DNA of 64,000 nt from Streblospio benedicti (GCA_019095985.1 CM032661.1:22657797-22721796), one strand, 5' to 3'; positions 42,201 to 57,200 are shown, numbered from the stretch's first letter. The notes: generated by a model from the letters alone, not told the origin. Translations and numbers: made by a program.

Positions 42201-45200
42201 GAAGCTAGGCTACTGAAGGATGCTAATGTTAGTAAAAATAATAATTTTGTATTTCTTATAAATACTTACCAGCTAAAGCTGCCAAACATTAATCTATTCT
42301 TAAATGGTAATAAAAAACAACACATCAATGGGGTAATATTGAACAGATTGCTGGAAAGTTGATAAGATATGATAGCAATCAAACCAATCAAATATATTCA
42401 AAAGAATTTGATTTGTTTTTCATTAGATTTTTTTCTCGTGTAACCATTAACCAGTTCGATTTCAACTTTTCATAAACAAGCAAAAACGTTTTCATCAATT
42501 TCATGCACAGCTCACCCCTGTGAGAAATTTCCACTGATTTGTTAAATTCCTTTATCAAAATTCTCATAGAATTCTATGAAATTACAGTGATAAAACGCAG
42601 ATTTGTAATTCAACCTATCACTATAATCTAGAATTCAAATTTCAAAGTTCCTGAAGATGTATATTAGCGAAGTATTTCTCATCTTTTATAATTTCTCAAA
42701 GAGGTCAAATATGCTATCAAACTAGATGCTAAAATATCATTTTACAGTCCGTTCTTGATAATAAGAGTAACCTACAATGACTCAATTGGTGACAAATAAT
42801 GGAATTCACATAAATTTACAGATAGATACACATAGCTAATGTTTATTTGCGGTCAATGTGCCACATTTAAGTGTTCTGTGAACTGTGTATCCCACCATGG
42901 TATTAACAGAAGCCAAAAAAGAGTTGAAAATAGGAACAATTTGTGGATGATAAATAAGAATAATATTTAATATAATATAAAACATCATCTGAATGATAAC
43001 AAGTTCAATGTTTCGAAAAACGGATCAAATTTAACACAATACATGTATAACTGGCAAGTTGATTTTAAGATTTTGCGACTTCAAAATTATGTTACAAGCA
43101 AACATTTGCCAGTCGGTATCATTTGCCAGTTTATATTTTTGTCATATAGTCTACATGTCTACATGTCTACATGTCTACATGTCTACATGTGTATCTTGTT
43201 ACAAGCAAACATTTGCCAGCTGGTATCATTTGCCAGTTTATATTTTTGTCATATACATGTGTATCTTTTACAACTACCTAATACTAGTAGTATTTTAAAC
43301 ATCAAAAATTGGTGAAATTAAATCTTTTTTCACGCATAGAAAACCTGTACGCATCGTAAAAGCTTAGATCACACTACCACCAAATACTAGCCAATCTGCC
43401 AGTTAAAATCTCAAACACTGGCATAACTTTGCTAGAGTACATAAAAGTTACTTGCAGTTAATTTCATCCGCTTTTCATGCGTTTCAATTTCAAATCTAAT
43501 CAAGAAATGATATTCTAAAAATGATTCGTGAATCAAAATATTTCATGGCTTCAAGTCACGTCATATTTTTCTATGTACAAGACAGTGAATATATTTTGTT
43601 ATTTATTCATTTCATTGTTTTGTATTTGTCACTGTAGATCGACTCGTACGATCAAGACTGACAGAGGTCTGTCGATCATGCATGACTACTACCTCTCTCC
43701 CAGGTGAGAAGTCGTTGGGATTCATATAGAGCCCATCTGTACCATAGATGGCCTCATCGTTGGGCTCCTAAAAATACATCAGCAGTTTACGCGTGGGAGT
43801 CAGCAGAGCAATACCACCAATCCAAAACGTCTCGGCATGCTGCTCCACTAAAGTATAAAAAATCTAGTGCCTAAGAAATATAGTCTGGAGTAGATGTAAT
43901 GTGGTTCATTAGCATGATTCCAGCAGACCAGTGGCAGCTCAATGCAAAGTAATATCATCTTCCCCACATACAATAGCAAAAAACACACAAAGAAAACAAA
44001 ACTAGCATATTTCATGCCAAAAGATAGTGAAAATCAACATTTAACCTACAAAAGTCTGAAAAAGAAAAGTCATGAAAAGATACAACACAAAGTGAAAGTT
44101 TAACATTTAATGTGCAAAGAATGATACCAACCGACACTTATGACACCCAATGCTCCCATTTTATTTAACTTCAAATATCATATTTGCGAATGTTTGCTAA
44201 ACATACTCGATTTTGATTGTATATATTAGCCGAGAGGGGGGAGTAGAAAAATTGATCCTCTACTATGTTTAAAACCTAAAAATTATAAATAAACATGGGA
44301 GGATAAGGTAGATACAAGAGGGGGTGAGAGATAATAAATCTCTCATGTCGTGTGGACTTAAGCAGAACAGTCATACTCATATAATAATCTATTATTTCAA
44401 TAAATTTGATACAATATACATGTACTTTCTGATTGAACAAATGTATTTAGCATTTGTCACTTTTATTTGGTAATTTTTTTAAAGTTTAGCTGTTTGAATA
44501 TCATCTTCGGTTTCACTGTTTTATCATTCACATTGCCTTTATAATAGAATTGTTCATTATCAAGCCGAGGGTTAAAGACACATAATTTTGTGAAACTTAG
44601 CACAGTTGCCAAGAAATAAAAAAAATATGTTGTAATCCATTGATCATGCTCGCTGCTAAATTGTACAGTGAGTATTCTCATTGGTCAGATTTGTTGACCT
44701 ACTTTCATAAATATCAAAGAGTTTGAATCACGGCTATATATTGCAGTATAATATATGAGATGTGACTATGTTTGAATATATCAACAAGTAGTTTCATAGC
44801 AAACTTTTGCAAAAATAATCGAACTGACAAAAATGTCATCATTCTGTAAAAAGACACTTTATACTGTGCATTCTCACAAAAAGACCAAACTGCTATTTAA
44901 CAGCAATTAAGTGACTTCAATATTGAAATATATTGACACACAATCATTGAAAAACAATATTACAAATTTACGCATATTAACAAAAAAATACATATACGTT
45001 TATTTACAAAAACACATGAGCATCTGAGTAAGAGATGTCAACATTTCAAATTTTTCTTCCACCATCAAATTCATGATCATTTCGGTTTTCAAAAGCCTAT
45101 AGTCAATATCGCAATAAACTAAGTTAGGTATTAGTATAAACATTATAATTAAAAGCATTTTTTTTTTCAGCCAAAGACTGATAGGAGGTGGTTTTAGTGA

Positions 45201-48200
45201 ATTAACATGTCACACACAAACGATCACCAAGTGTTAAGAGAGCATCACATGCACAAGCATAAACACCATATAGTTAATCTGGAATGATGGTCTAACAAAA
45301 TTCCATTGTTGATGTAACACAAAGCCTAACAAGAGATATTATACAAGGTCCCAAAGCTCTTAAACAAGAGACGCAGTATTCCTCAATCAGTCTTTCATTT
45401 GCCATACATGGATGTTAAAGCAAATTAACTTTGTATTGCTCTCTAATGGAGCCCATGATTCTTTTTCAGCATGTACAAAGGAAAGCGTTTTTTTTTTATA
45501 TTTTCAAGTTTTATGTGGTTACATGTATAAACATCAGAATTTTGTTAGAGCACCTGCTGTCGTTGGGCTGCTATGGTTACCGTGTCTCTGATCTGCACAT
45601 AGTAATACTCATCGCCATAGATACTTGACGGCTGAGGAAGCTGAAAGTACGTGAACAATCAACACCATGCAAAACTGTATTACTGTAACAATACAATGTA
45701 CAATACAATTCGGCTACAGTTAAAACGGGTCAGAGCAATTTCTGTTCCAAGTATTTGTGAGGACTATTAATGTCAGTTGTGGAGTGGAAACTTAAATGTT
45801 TTAAAACGGGATGTTATTCAAAAGTAGGGATGCCAACAAACTGGAAACGCAAAAAAGAACTTTCAGGATCAAAATACAATACAATACAACTCAAAATCAA
45901 TATATCTTAATGATGTTCTTAATCATGTTATGAATAGCAATGCAAAAATAGCCATGCAGAATAGATCAGCCACAAACATGTTATCACTCATCAGTCTCCT
46001 CTACAAATAAAGCCATCAAAAATATACATATTATTCAGTATATCCATGTGTGTAATTGATGAAATAAGACAAAATGTCACCTGCACACATTTAATAAGTT
46101 CTAACTTCCAGTACTTTGTGTTGATAAAATGACTCTGTATGCCGTTATGTACAGCAGACACTACAAACCTAAACAGTATGTATTTAAGAAGCCCGTTGCA
46201 AGGTTCTAAAAAAATCCTGATGAGATTATAAAGTTTTAGATTATTCAAGTGACCGTGATTAGAAATTGTGAGCTGTCCTACATGAACTTCAGTTGACCAT
46301 GTACGTCTACTGCTATGTGCCTATAAATCCGTAGAGGAAGAGAGGATGTAGAAAATTGTAACGATATAAGACACATGACACATTTATATACCTAAAAATT
46401 CAAGTTAACAACACAAAATTTATACAAATACAATAAAGAAAAATATCCTTAAAAAGTGTTACAGAACCTATACTGTACTTTGCCTTTCATATAATTAGAT
46501 TGTAATTAGTTTGATGGAAGTTCATTTATCCTGAATCTGATAGATATAAGTTCCACGGGGTCGGAAGTATCTCACCACTTGCACTCCGACCAGGAGGGTC
46601 ATGACATTTCAATTGAGGATACAAAAATCCTTTGTGTTGAACCTAAGTACTTCGAGCGTGGAGTAAAGGAAGCGATCCAGATATGGAGACTGAGACCTTC
46701 ACTCAATAGAGATGGAGGCAGACACACCCTTCCTTCCATATGGAACAACGTGTTGACCCTTCAAGGGGGGGGGGGGACATGCAGCTGGGAACTCCCCCGC
46801 GCCAACAGTGACGACTTACGACGTCATTCTGTTGTGTGATCAAGGCAAGAGAGTTTGCCGAAAGCTCAATGTATTTTGACTTTTATATGTTATCCTGTTT
46901 AAGAAATAAACCATTATATCTAGATTGTAATTAGTGCAATATTAATCATTCCAAATTCTAGTCTGAAACAGCCAAACATTTAAAATTTTGAACGTCAGTC
47001 CTTATGAATAGATAAAAATAATGGTACATATTTTTAACTAAAAATTATCTATCACTAATGTACATACCGTCCCAATGCGCTGTATGAGGTCGTCATTAAC
47101 TGGATATCGCAGCTTCATTTTGCGGTACAACGGATTCTTTTCATAATACTGCACCAGCTCCACAAGAGATTCAAAAGTAGCGTTGCCTTTAGACCAAAGG
47201 AGAACAAAGTATTACTTGTAGACTGTCTATAGAAACTTCATTGAGGCAATAAGAAAATGCGTTGGCAGCAGAAAAATCAAGGTAGCAATATGATTACTAC
47301 AAGCTTAGTAGGACATTTTCTGACGTGCATGTATCGGTGCGTACAAAAATTGGACAATACAAAAAAAAAAAAATAATAATAATAGCAAAATTTTTGTCAT
47401 GCAGTAAAAACTCTTGCTATGATCATCCATAAACATATTGTAGTAGGCCTACAATTAGAAAATACAATAATTTACATGGCAAATACAAGAAACTAATATT
47501 TTTTAATTACAACGTGTACAAATTCTGTTTATTTACCAATGATAAAGAGGCGTCCCTCCTGTTTGATCCGGCAGTGCTTTATTTTGCCCTCAGCCCTGTA
47601 AATAAGCAAGCAATTTTAATATGTAATGAAGATTAAAGTTCTTTGAAATAAAATTTTCATAACAATTTTGGAACTCAACAAATTAATGTAAACTTCCCTT
47701 TTTGTGTTGAAAAAATTATCACTAAGTTCTAAAATTTACATCAAAATTAGCTTACATGATTACAGATAAAGTGTAAAGCACATTCTGAGCAATATATTAC
47801 AGATGAAAACTTCTCAAGTCTTCATAACATGATTTTTTTATTTAGTTACAAAAATCAACGATTGCAATACAATTTCCAATATTGTAAACATGCTTATAGT
47901 AGTTATATAATATAAACAACGCAATGAAGTTATGATCATGCAAAATTGCTAGCAATTGATTAATGGTTCTTTTCTGTAAAAGCAAAAATATTAACACATA
48001 CATATACAATATGAGGACATCCACGGGCTTTTAGGGAGAAATTGTTGATTTCTAAGGCATGTTTTTACCTTTCTTGTTTTAGATTTTGATATTGTCCAAA
48101 TTGGAGAAGGGCTTTACACAGGCCTGAGCACTTAGATATTGTATATGGTACATATTACCAAAAAGATAATATTTGGTATTAAACATTATAAAGATAGATA

Positions 48201-51200
48201 AAAATATGGGTAGCCAAAAGAATGTAAAATATTATCAATTGAATTTGAATGATTCTTTATGACGCATTGGTGTTTTCTTTTCGTACAATAAAATGAACCT
48301 ACCAATGTTCGAAACTAGCTGCTAGTATTGCCATTATCATTTTACAATCAAAGTTTGCACACTAATAATCACCAAAAAAAAATATTTTCAAGAAAATTCA
48401 TGCTTATCTAATATTAAGAGGATGACAGTAATTGTCGAAAATATTCAATCTAAAATGTAAAAGAAAAAAGAAAAGAAATGTTGGTTCTCTCTATCATTAT
48501 TTTTTCAAACTCATTGCGTTAGCGAAAAACATTTAAAAAACTCATTAATATCAAATTCAGTACCAATAATTGTTGTAAGCGATAGATGATTAGTGATAAA
48601 AGTGTATACGTGTATATAAATTTTCCTTCACCATGGCACAAAAAATGAATCATAAACTAGTATCATATAGGTCTATGTTTTATATCTAACAAGACCAAAT
48701 AACAGACAACAACATATGGTGACCACATACAATGTAAGAACCACAGCTGAAATATTTATACTTTTCATGTTCTCATCACTACCGCAATCTCTGCCGCAAT
48801 CACTGACCTGAATGAGATTGCATACTGCGAAGGGTCCTGGTCATGGTCCTTCACATGCCGCTTCCTTACCAGGTAGGCCCCATTGTACTGGATGCGGGAC
48901 AATTTGTCCTCCGCCTCCTCACGCGTCAGACTCGAGTGGTACCAGCTACACCAAACACAACGGCCACATGCGTCACTTACACTATCATAAAGCACTACAC
49001 GGCACACTGCCAGCACGGTCACAACATTCTTAGAACATCTCATTTCCGACTGCATTGCATCAATCTGAGAACTTTTTTCTGGGTACTTATTTTCTCTTTT
49101 GAATGGAAAGTATTCAGTAATTCTGGATAATTATTTTCAGATTTGTAAAATAAAGTTGACTTTCGAAACAGAGTTTTCGTAAAGTAAAGTGGACTTTTTA
49201 AACAGAGTTTTTTCAGTTCTTAGAATGATCCATGTTTTCAATGTTTCAATGTTTTAAGAACATCGTGACAATACTTGTTTCCTGGGCACATCTTAGGTTC
49301 AACACATCCCTGGTTGGTTTGGAGCAAGTCATGTATCTTCTGCAGAAGGGACATGTACCTGTAATACTAGATGACTATTTTGTCTAACTCAGATGGGGGT
49401 TAAGTCCTATATGTACAATGGCCAATGCATATTTATCATCAAAAGGTGTTTTGATAAGAAAATATTTCCAGAAAAAAAACTTACTGAAAAGACAGAAAAT
49501 GATTTATGTCTTCATAATATTTCCATTCACAATTATTGAGATACTCGAGGAAATAGATCTACCAAGAATTTTATGTACTATGTTATCATGTTTCAAAAAC
49601 AATGGATCCAAGCTTGTGTCCAGAGTATTCTGATTTTGACAATTGGATGGAGCTTACATCTGTGTTGTGCAAGCTGAAATCTTCAGTAGCTTATTATTTC
49701 TTACACATGTACAGGTCTGGTAATGTAACAAGACTGTCAACCTTTTGCAATGCAATCTACAAATCAAGCGTTGGATATTTTCCTAGAGAGTTACTCTATC
49801 TATGACCTGGAGAAAATGTATTTGGCCCTTTGATGATGCTACAATACAGTAGATCTGGCACACCTAGGGTTTACATTTACATAAAAATACATTCTATTCG
49901 TTTCTTTTCTTAGGACAAGTACAAGAAGTACTTTTTTGGTCTTCACAAAACCTGCATAAACAATGTCATAAACTGTTGTCTCGGTACTGTATATCTCTTA
50001 TCTAGTCAAAGTAAATCACTTTAATCAACACCAAAATTCACCAAATGATGATAAAAGGTACTGACCAGTGAATTAGTAACCTTTATGCCCACCTGACTTC
50101 AAAACTACCACTGGATGATGATCGCCATGATTTGGAAGAAAAAATAAAATACTTAGCACAACATTTAGCACATCAACCAACAAATTTGCAAAAAGTAATG
50201 ACAAATGAAAAATACAGGCAGTGGAATTAAAATCAAGTAAAACCAGCAATGTAACACATTATTGACTTATTAATTCATGCAAGATTGTAAAAATGAAAGA
50301 AAACCGTCATTAATATACAACATACAGGGGCAAAAAGATACCTGGAAGAATAATTGATATAAAAATGCTTAATCTCTCATCTAGAAATCTTTGAGGAGTA
50401 AGTATCTCCTAATTTGGAAACATTAAACATTTAAGATAACTTCTCTGATGCAATAAAATTATTTCTAAAAGATATCAAAATTTTGATTTGAATAAATGTA
50501 TTCTTTTTCATAAATGCAAAAAACATTGGGAGTAAAGATCTCCCATTTCATACATTAAACTAGGGCTCTATTTTAAAACTTGTCCCCTGCTCATTGCCAT
50601 CAGCATGTGATTGTGTCTGCTGAGCAAAAAAACTTATACCCAAGCTTGCCGACGACATGACTAGTGAATTTGATCATAAATAAACAACTCATCAATATCA
50701 ATGCATACATAAAACAAGCACACATTATACATTCATTTCATGACAACTGATATGCAATAAGCAAGTTGTTTTATTTTGGACATTACCAAATATCAAAATG
50801 ATATGCAATATAGGACTTGTTATACACATTTTTCAAGTGGGGCAGACTTGTCTATTAACTTTCCACGCCGGCATGAGACTATAGCGAAATGATCTGTTAA
50901 AAATTAATAATCATGATTTTAAGCTATATTTTTCTTCTGTACAAAGCTCTCATATAATGACAAGCTGGGAGAAAATGCAGATATACACGTACTGTTGTTT
51001 TACAATGCTAATGATGCCTTCATTGGCTTGAGTTCATTAGACGGTAGACAGCTTGATTATGGTTTGATGGTTGGCTTACAGATGAGAAATTTAAGCAATG
51101 TGATAAAAATTGAAATCATATAATTAATGAACATTACATTCCTACAAAAGCCCATTGCAGTTTATTGTATTAAATTTTGGTACAGTTAGAATACTATTTT

Positions 51201-54200
51201 AGTTTAGCATAAGCCTATCATATTTATGCTTTATGACCTGTCTACCCAGTCGAGTATGAAGTTCTCATGTTTTAAAAAAGAATGAGTAAACCGATGAACG
51301 GATATTGTTTAACAATGTTTCAAGCTGTTGTATGAATGTTCAAGTAAAAATAAAAAACAAAGTAGGTTACATGCAGAGGAAGATCAACATTGTACACAAG
51401 GTCACCATGCCAAGGTCATCTTCACAGTAGGGTCACCTGAACGAGATGGCATAAGCCGTCTGGTCAGAGCCAGACTTCCTCACAATAAAAGCTCCATCAT
51501 AAGGAATACGTTTAAGGCGATCTTCAGCCTGACTCCTATCCATGTTATTGTGAAACCAGCTGAAGAAGAATGATATTAGCAGATGAGATAACTTTAGATG
51601 CAGACAGATGATTTGTAATAAGTGAATGCAAACAAAATATAACTAATATTGTCTGCAATTAAAAAATAAAGATATCTTCACTTCTCCCTTTGCTTTTTAT
51701 TCTAATGAAACTTAAGATATCAATGGTCACTGGTTCATGAGTATATAATTTCACAAGTCGATGAACACCATAGGCAATGGCAAGACAAGAAGATGTGAAC
51801 ATGTAATGCTAAAAGCATATTGTCCACATAATGACAGAAATTGATAAAAGCAAAAATACAAATTATATCTTACTTGTAGCTTTCACTAGAATACAAGGAA
51901 AGGGAGAAGTGAAGAAACAAATCTAAAAACTTATGGGTCATTGAGATAACAAAATAAATAATACCAGATCTAATGTACCAAACCTGATAGTAAATGTCTA
52001 CAGATACTACAAAACCTCACTATTTCAACCAGAGATGACCTCTCTCTTGTCTAGAGAATATTCACTTACTTGAACATATTCTCAACTTTAGTTCAAAATT
52101 AAGATATCAAGATATAGAGTTTGCCCTGTCGAGCATTACTGTCCTCCCCAAAGTGCCCACCTCTTTAATGTGATCACTCCACCCTATTCCCCCATTGTGG
52201 TCTCCTACTCTCCTTAGAAGGTAGCTAAAAAGACTTTAAGTGAACACCTTTCTAGTGTGACTACTTGACCCTAGTGCCCTTAAAGGTTATGCTCAGTGGC
52301 CAAACAAGTATGCTTGAACAGAAGCAATATGCTGTGTTCTGTGCATTCTAAAAGTTTCTTTCATTTAAAATATCTAGAGCAATCTAAATACTACTCAATA
52401 ATAGGCCGTTATAAACCCATCAAAACACAGGAATGCGAGAAATGTCAACCAAATATATTTTCACTAGACGTAACCACTACACGGTGCACGTAACAAAGCT
52501 GAATATCTCTCCAATGTTAAATGTAACGTTTGCAGTCACAAATGCATGGTACATCTGGCGAAAATCATTCGATTATGCAACAGCACGTGACCATGTGTTT
52601 TAGCTAACAAGACATCATGTTATTTTTAAAGGTGTAATAAGTATTGCACATGGAGAATGTAAATAGTATTTTCATTACACTTGCAACGGACAAGGCATCA
52701 TCTATTGATAGTGGATTTTACTGAACAAATATATATTTGGCTGAGCAATATCTTTAAACCACATAGAGCTTGTTAAGTTGCCTCGGCATACTCACTCCTT
52801 GCCCTCATGTGCAGCTGGCTGAGGCACGGCTTTGGTTAGCTTCTGGTAGAAGTTCTGCGAGCGTAGCGCGTTGTTCTTGTAGTGGCTGATGAGGCTGTAG
52901 AGGCTGTCAAACAGCAGGTTCTCGATCAGGTAATACTTGGTTTGGCCGCGCTCCTGCTTAGACTTGATGCGGCAGTGCTGCGGGCTGTTTCCGCGCCTAG
53001 AGTGGGCATATACTTGGAGAATGAGCCATTGTTGTACACTCTGACTTATACAACATTAATTGAGCACACGCATCCAACCAACCGTCTGGTTTGTCACCGC
53101 TCAAAAACCAGGTTGCATCAATTGAGGTAAAGAACTCAAAGTTGGTGTTATAAGAGGTTAAGGGTTATTTTAAGCTCACTTTGCATACATGTAGCAAAAA
53201 TATTTTGTCATGCCATTGGACCATTGTAACCAAAAAACATATTTCATATCGGCGTGCCTCTTGAATTTAAAAAGATAAATCAGTTCATTTCATTTTTTCA
53301 TAATGGTCCATTACAGACCATTATTTGGTTCATTTATGACTGTTACCCCTCTTCGGGTTGCATCTAGTGAGGTAAGGTGCTCAAATTTGGTTTGTCAATT
53401 CAAAATAGGGACCACTCCCAGCGTATTTCACATGAACCCAAACAGTCCACTATGGGACCATCAGGACCATTATTATTCTGACTGCTATCCCCCTACACAA
53501 ATAGGTTTACCTGTGCATAGTAAAAAGCTGACCCACCAGAATGATAACGAGAAGTCACCGACAAAAGTGTCACTCTCCCTGACGAGGAACGTGCCGTCCC
53601 CAAGGAACGAGTACTCCTTTAGCAGCTCCTCTGCCCGGACGCGGCCGCGCTCGAGACGCCCATGGAACCACTCCTCACTGTAGTGCAGGTCCTCGGGGGG
53701 ACGGTTCTGCTGCAAACAGTCACCATGTAGCTACTCAACTTTATGACAAATACGATAAATATCCTCGAATGAGTTCATCGTGTTGGTAATTACAATAGTA
53801 TGTAAATGTATTATTGTAATCTTTCACAACACAAAATTTACTAACCGTTTGACTGTTTTGTCTGCTTCTGCAGACATTTTCAAAAGCGCTACTACGCATT
53901 GATGAGCAGTTGTGAAAATGTCTGCAGAAGCAGATGAAACTGTCAAACGGTTAGTAAATTTTGTGTTGTGAAAGATGAAAATAATAAAATTAATATACGA
54001 CAAATTTTACATTAATGTTACATTCCTATACTTCTCTAAGCAGGACTCAAATCCAGAGGTCGAGACGCTGTGCAACTATTTAATTGCTACCACCAGCTCG
54101 CCTTCACTTGACACTCACCTCGTGCTGGACGTTGATCTGGTTGGTCTCCTCCTCGTCCTCCTCCTCCTCCGGCTGGTTGGCCTCCGTCTCCTCCGTGTAG

Positions 54201-57200
54201 TTGAGCCGCTGGGGTGTGAGCACGAAAAAATGCGGCTTCCACGCTCTGTCCACAATGTCCTCCAGGTACAGCATTCCATTCATCAGCGAGTTTGAAAGGT
54301 CCGTATCCGTCACATTTGCTGCACATAATAATTGGAATTTACATGACGTGTCCAGGTGTATACGTCACTTTGAACATGAAAGGGATTGTCTTTGCACAAT
54401 ATAGTTCTAAGTGACATATTTTGTGTGTTATTTTACATGCTCTTCAAACAGGATCACGTGCTTGAACAAAAGGGTGTGAATTCACATAAAAAAACTACTT
54501 ACAGTCGTCTAGCCCTGATATGCGCAGGTCCTCCTCCGCAGAGCCGTCCTTGAGCTTCTTGTGTTTGAGAATGATCTTGTTCTTGAGCTGGTTGGGGCTG
54601 GGCAGCTGGCCGGCCTGCGGGTCGATGGCCTCCGTGAGCAGCATGCTGCCAAACACGTCCTGCACATGGCAACAACCAGATAGACGTAGCATCAAGATTT
54701 AGGCAGTCACACGAGCATAATTATGGGCACAAGAGGTAAACAGTCACCTGTTTTTGGCATAGAAGTGTGACATGCACTTCAGTGTATATTCAAATAACAA
54801 TGTTTATTTAGCTGTTTAGAGCAAACTCAGAGGATTTTTCCGACAGAGCATTTTTAAAACCGATTAGAGAAATTGCTCAAAATGGGATAGAGAACCCATC
54901 ATAAAGCCTTTAACTATTTATCCTGTCAAATTTATAAAATAGTTATAGTTGAACGTCCAAGTTTAGGTGTCCACCCAGTTACATGTTGTAACACACCCAG
55001 TTACTCACTTCAGTAATATAACTCAGTCAGTCGTACCTTGAATGTATTTGCCATATTTCGTTGCTGTGCGCGATTACAATGGTTTTCAATGGACAGTATC
55101 AGCGGGAAACTGAAACATAAAACTATTGATATGAAAAGTACAGTTACAGACTATCAGTGACCGTCTTGTCTTGATGTTTTAGTTATCATTGCCATGTTAA
55201 GATGAAACAAACAATGACCTGCAACAAATCATTCCAGTTTTTACTTCAGCCTAGTTTCATATCATTGCTTTCAGACAATTTGTGGAGCATGGAAACAATT
55301 AAAATAAACACAATTAACAATTATCGAATAAATGATTCATCAATTTCCCAAACTATTTCGTAAATGCAAATTATTTACAGGACAATTTCCATCAATGGTG
55401 ACTCTCAGCGGTGCGGTGTCTTCCATAGGATGGGTGGGTACAGATGTGCGACCGGATAAGGGTACCTTTTTGCGCCGTCTATTTTTAATTTTGTGTCATA
55501 ATTTCCCCATCCATAATAATTTTGGATCATGATTTTTAAAATTCTGTAAATTTTTGGGTCATAATATTTCAAAATTCTGTACATTTTTGGGTCACATATT
55601 TGACATTTTAATACAAATATTGACAAATCATGAATAGGTAATAAAATTTTCTTTCCTTTAATTCACATCATCCGATACTAACATTATAACTGAACAAAAA
55701 AATTATATGTTGCTTATTTTACCGTATTCATTCTTATAAGCGCATCTGCCCTCATAAGTGAACTCCCCTGTTTACACAGATTAAATTCAACAAATCTTGC
55801 ACTTTTTTTGCAAATATTTCACTTGATACCTGGTGCCATATCAAGACTAACTTGCCTGTATTATTTGGATAACCACATAGCCACACCGGGCTGTGAAACA
55901 ATGTTCGTGGTTCACACATGTTGAAAATGACATTCATCGTTCGATTTCTAGGTACTGTGGCAGTGAGGATAACGCGTCTTGACTGTTTGGATTAAGCCAC
56001 AAGCCACTGCCACAGTACTGATTTCATACCCCAATCGCACAGGTGTACCATTTATGCGGGTAAGACACCCATACCTCCTCGAGTGTTGAGTATACTATTG
56101 ATCAGAAAATAATTCATTTTAACTACCTCCATTTCTTATTTTCTTTTCTTCAAAACTAAACATAATTTCAGATGCAAATAACCTCATTTCAAAAGATAAT
56201 TCCAATTCAATAAAATATGTGCACATACCTTTCTCAACTAGGCGTTACAAGAAATTATAATTAAATAAAAAACATATTAAGGTAAGAAATAATAGAAAAC
56301 AAAAATTCACATTAACTACTAGCAAAATAAAGGTATATAATAATATTAACATTACATGTGTGGTAAAATAATAATTCAAGTGGGAAAATACTGTGTACAT
56401 TGTATTTTAAGAAAAGAAAAATTAGACAAGTTAAAGATTAATTTCTGGAAAAACATAGTTGCCTCATTTTGAATAGCAATTCTTAAAGTAGTTTATGAAA
56501 CACTAATAATTTTCATTAAAAAAGATGTTTTGTTTTGAGAAATTGTATTTCTCATATGCCACAGAACAACACTTCTAGGTATTAATATAAATTTTAATCA
56601 AAATTAGTCACTTTCACACTAACCAAAACGCATGCCCATATACAATAACATCTCATAACATACTTGGACTTTTTCGGTATTTGTAAAATACCACTGAAAT
56701 GGATGTTTATGAATACCACTCACTCTGATGCGATCCAAGCATACTCTTTGATGGTATCGACGACATCTTTGAACTGTATTTTTGAAGTTAGCGTGTGGCC
56801 GTGGAAGATATGTGGAAAGCCATTTGGTCCATCCCAGCAGTCCACTGTGCAATCACAGAACACGTTACAAAGCAAACAACCAATAGGAGGAAAGCACACA
56901 AGAAACTGAATATTGACAATGTAATTATGATTTTAATTTAGTTAGATGCGTGCGATGTCGGTCAGACATTCATGTTTTTTCAAACTAACACACATTTCAG
57001 TGATGTGTCAGTTTGAAAATGCGTGTGACACAAGCAACTATTAATATTCTTTCTCCGTCCTCTGCCAAAAAGTTCAGACATGAAAATTTTCATATACAAT
57101 GATGTATTTCTTTGATGGTTTATAGAAGAATTTTCAATTTAACGATTTACATACATGTCAATATTCGATCTTCTTCTGGGGATTGTCTGTTTTCATAACA

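Noticed and set aside
48808-51559. A third complete SH2 domain in PLC gamma
   Set aside because: Only the first half is duplicated; the second half (47537-47595 and 47068-47186) is single, so two exon versions of one domain fit better.
55952-56019. Hairpin GTACTGTGGCAGTG as a microRNA precursor
   Set aside because: The stem is only 14 bp with a loop of about 40 bases, unlike a miRNA precursor.
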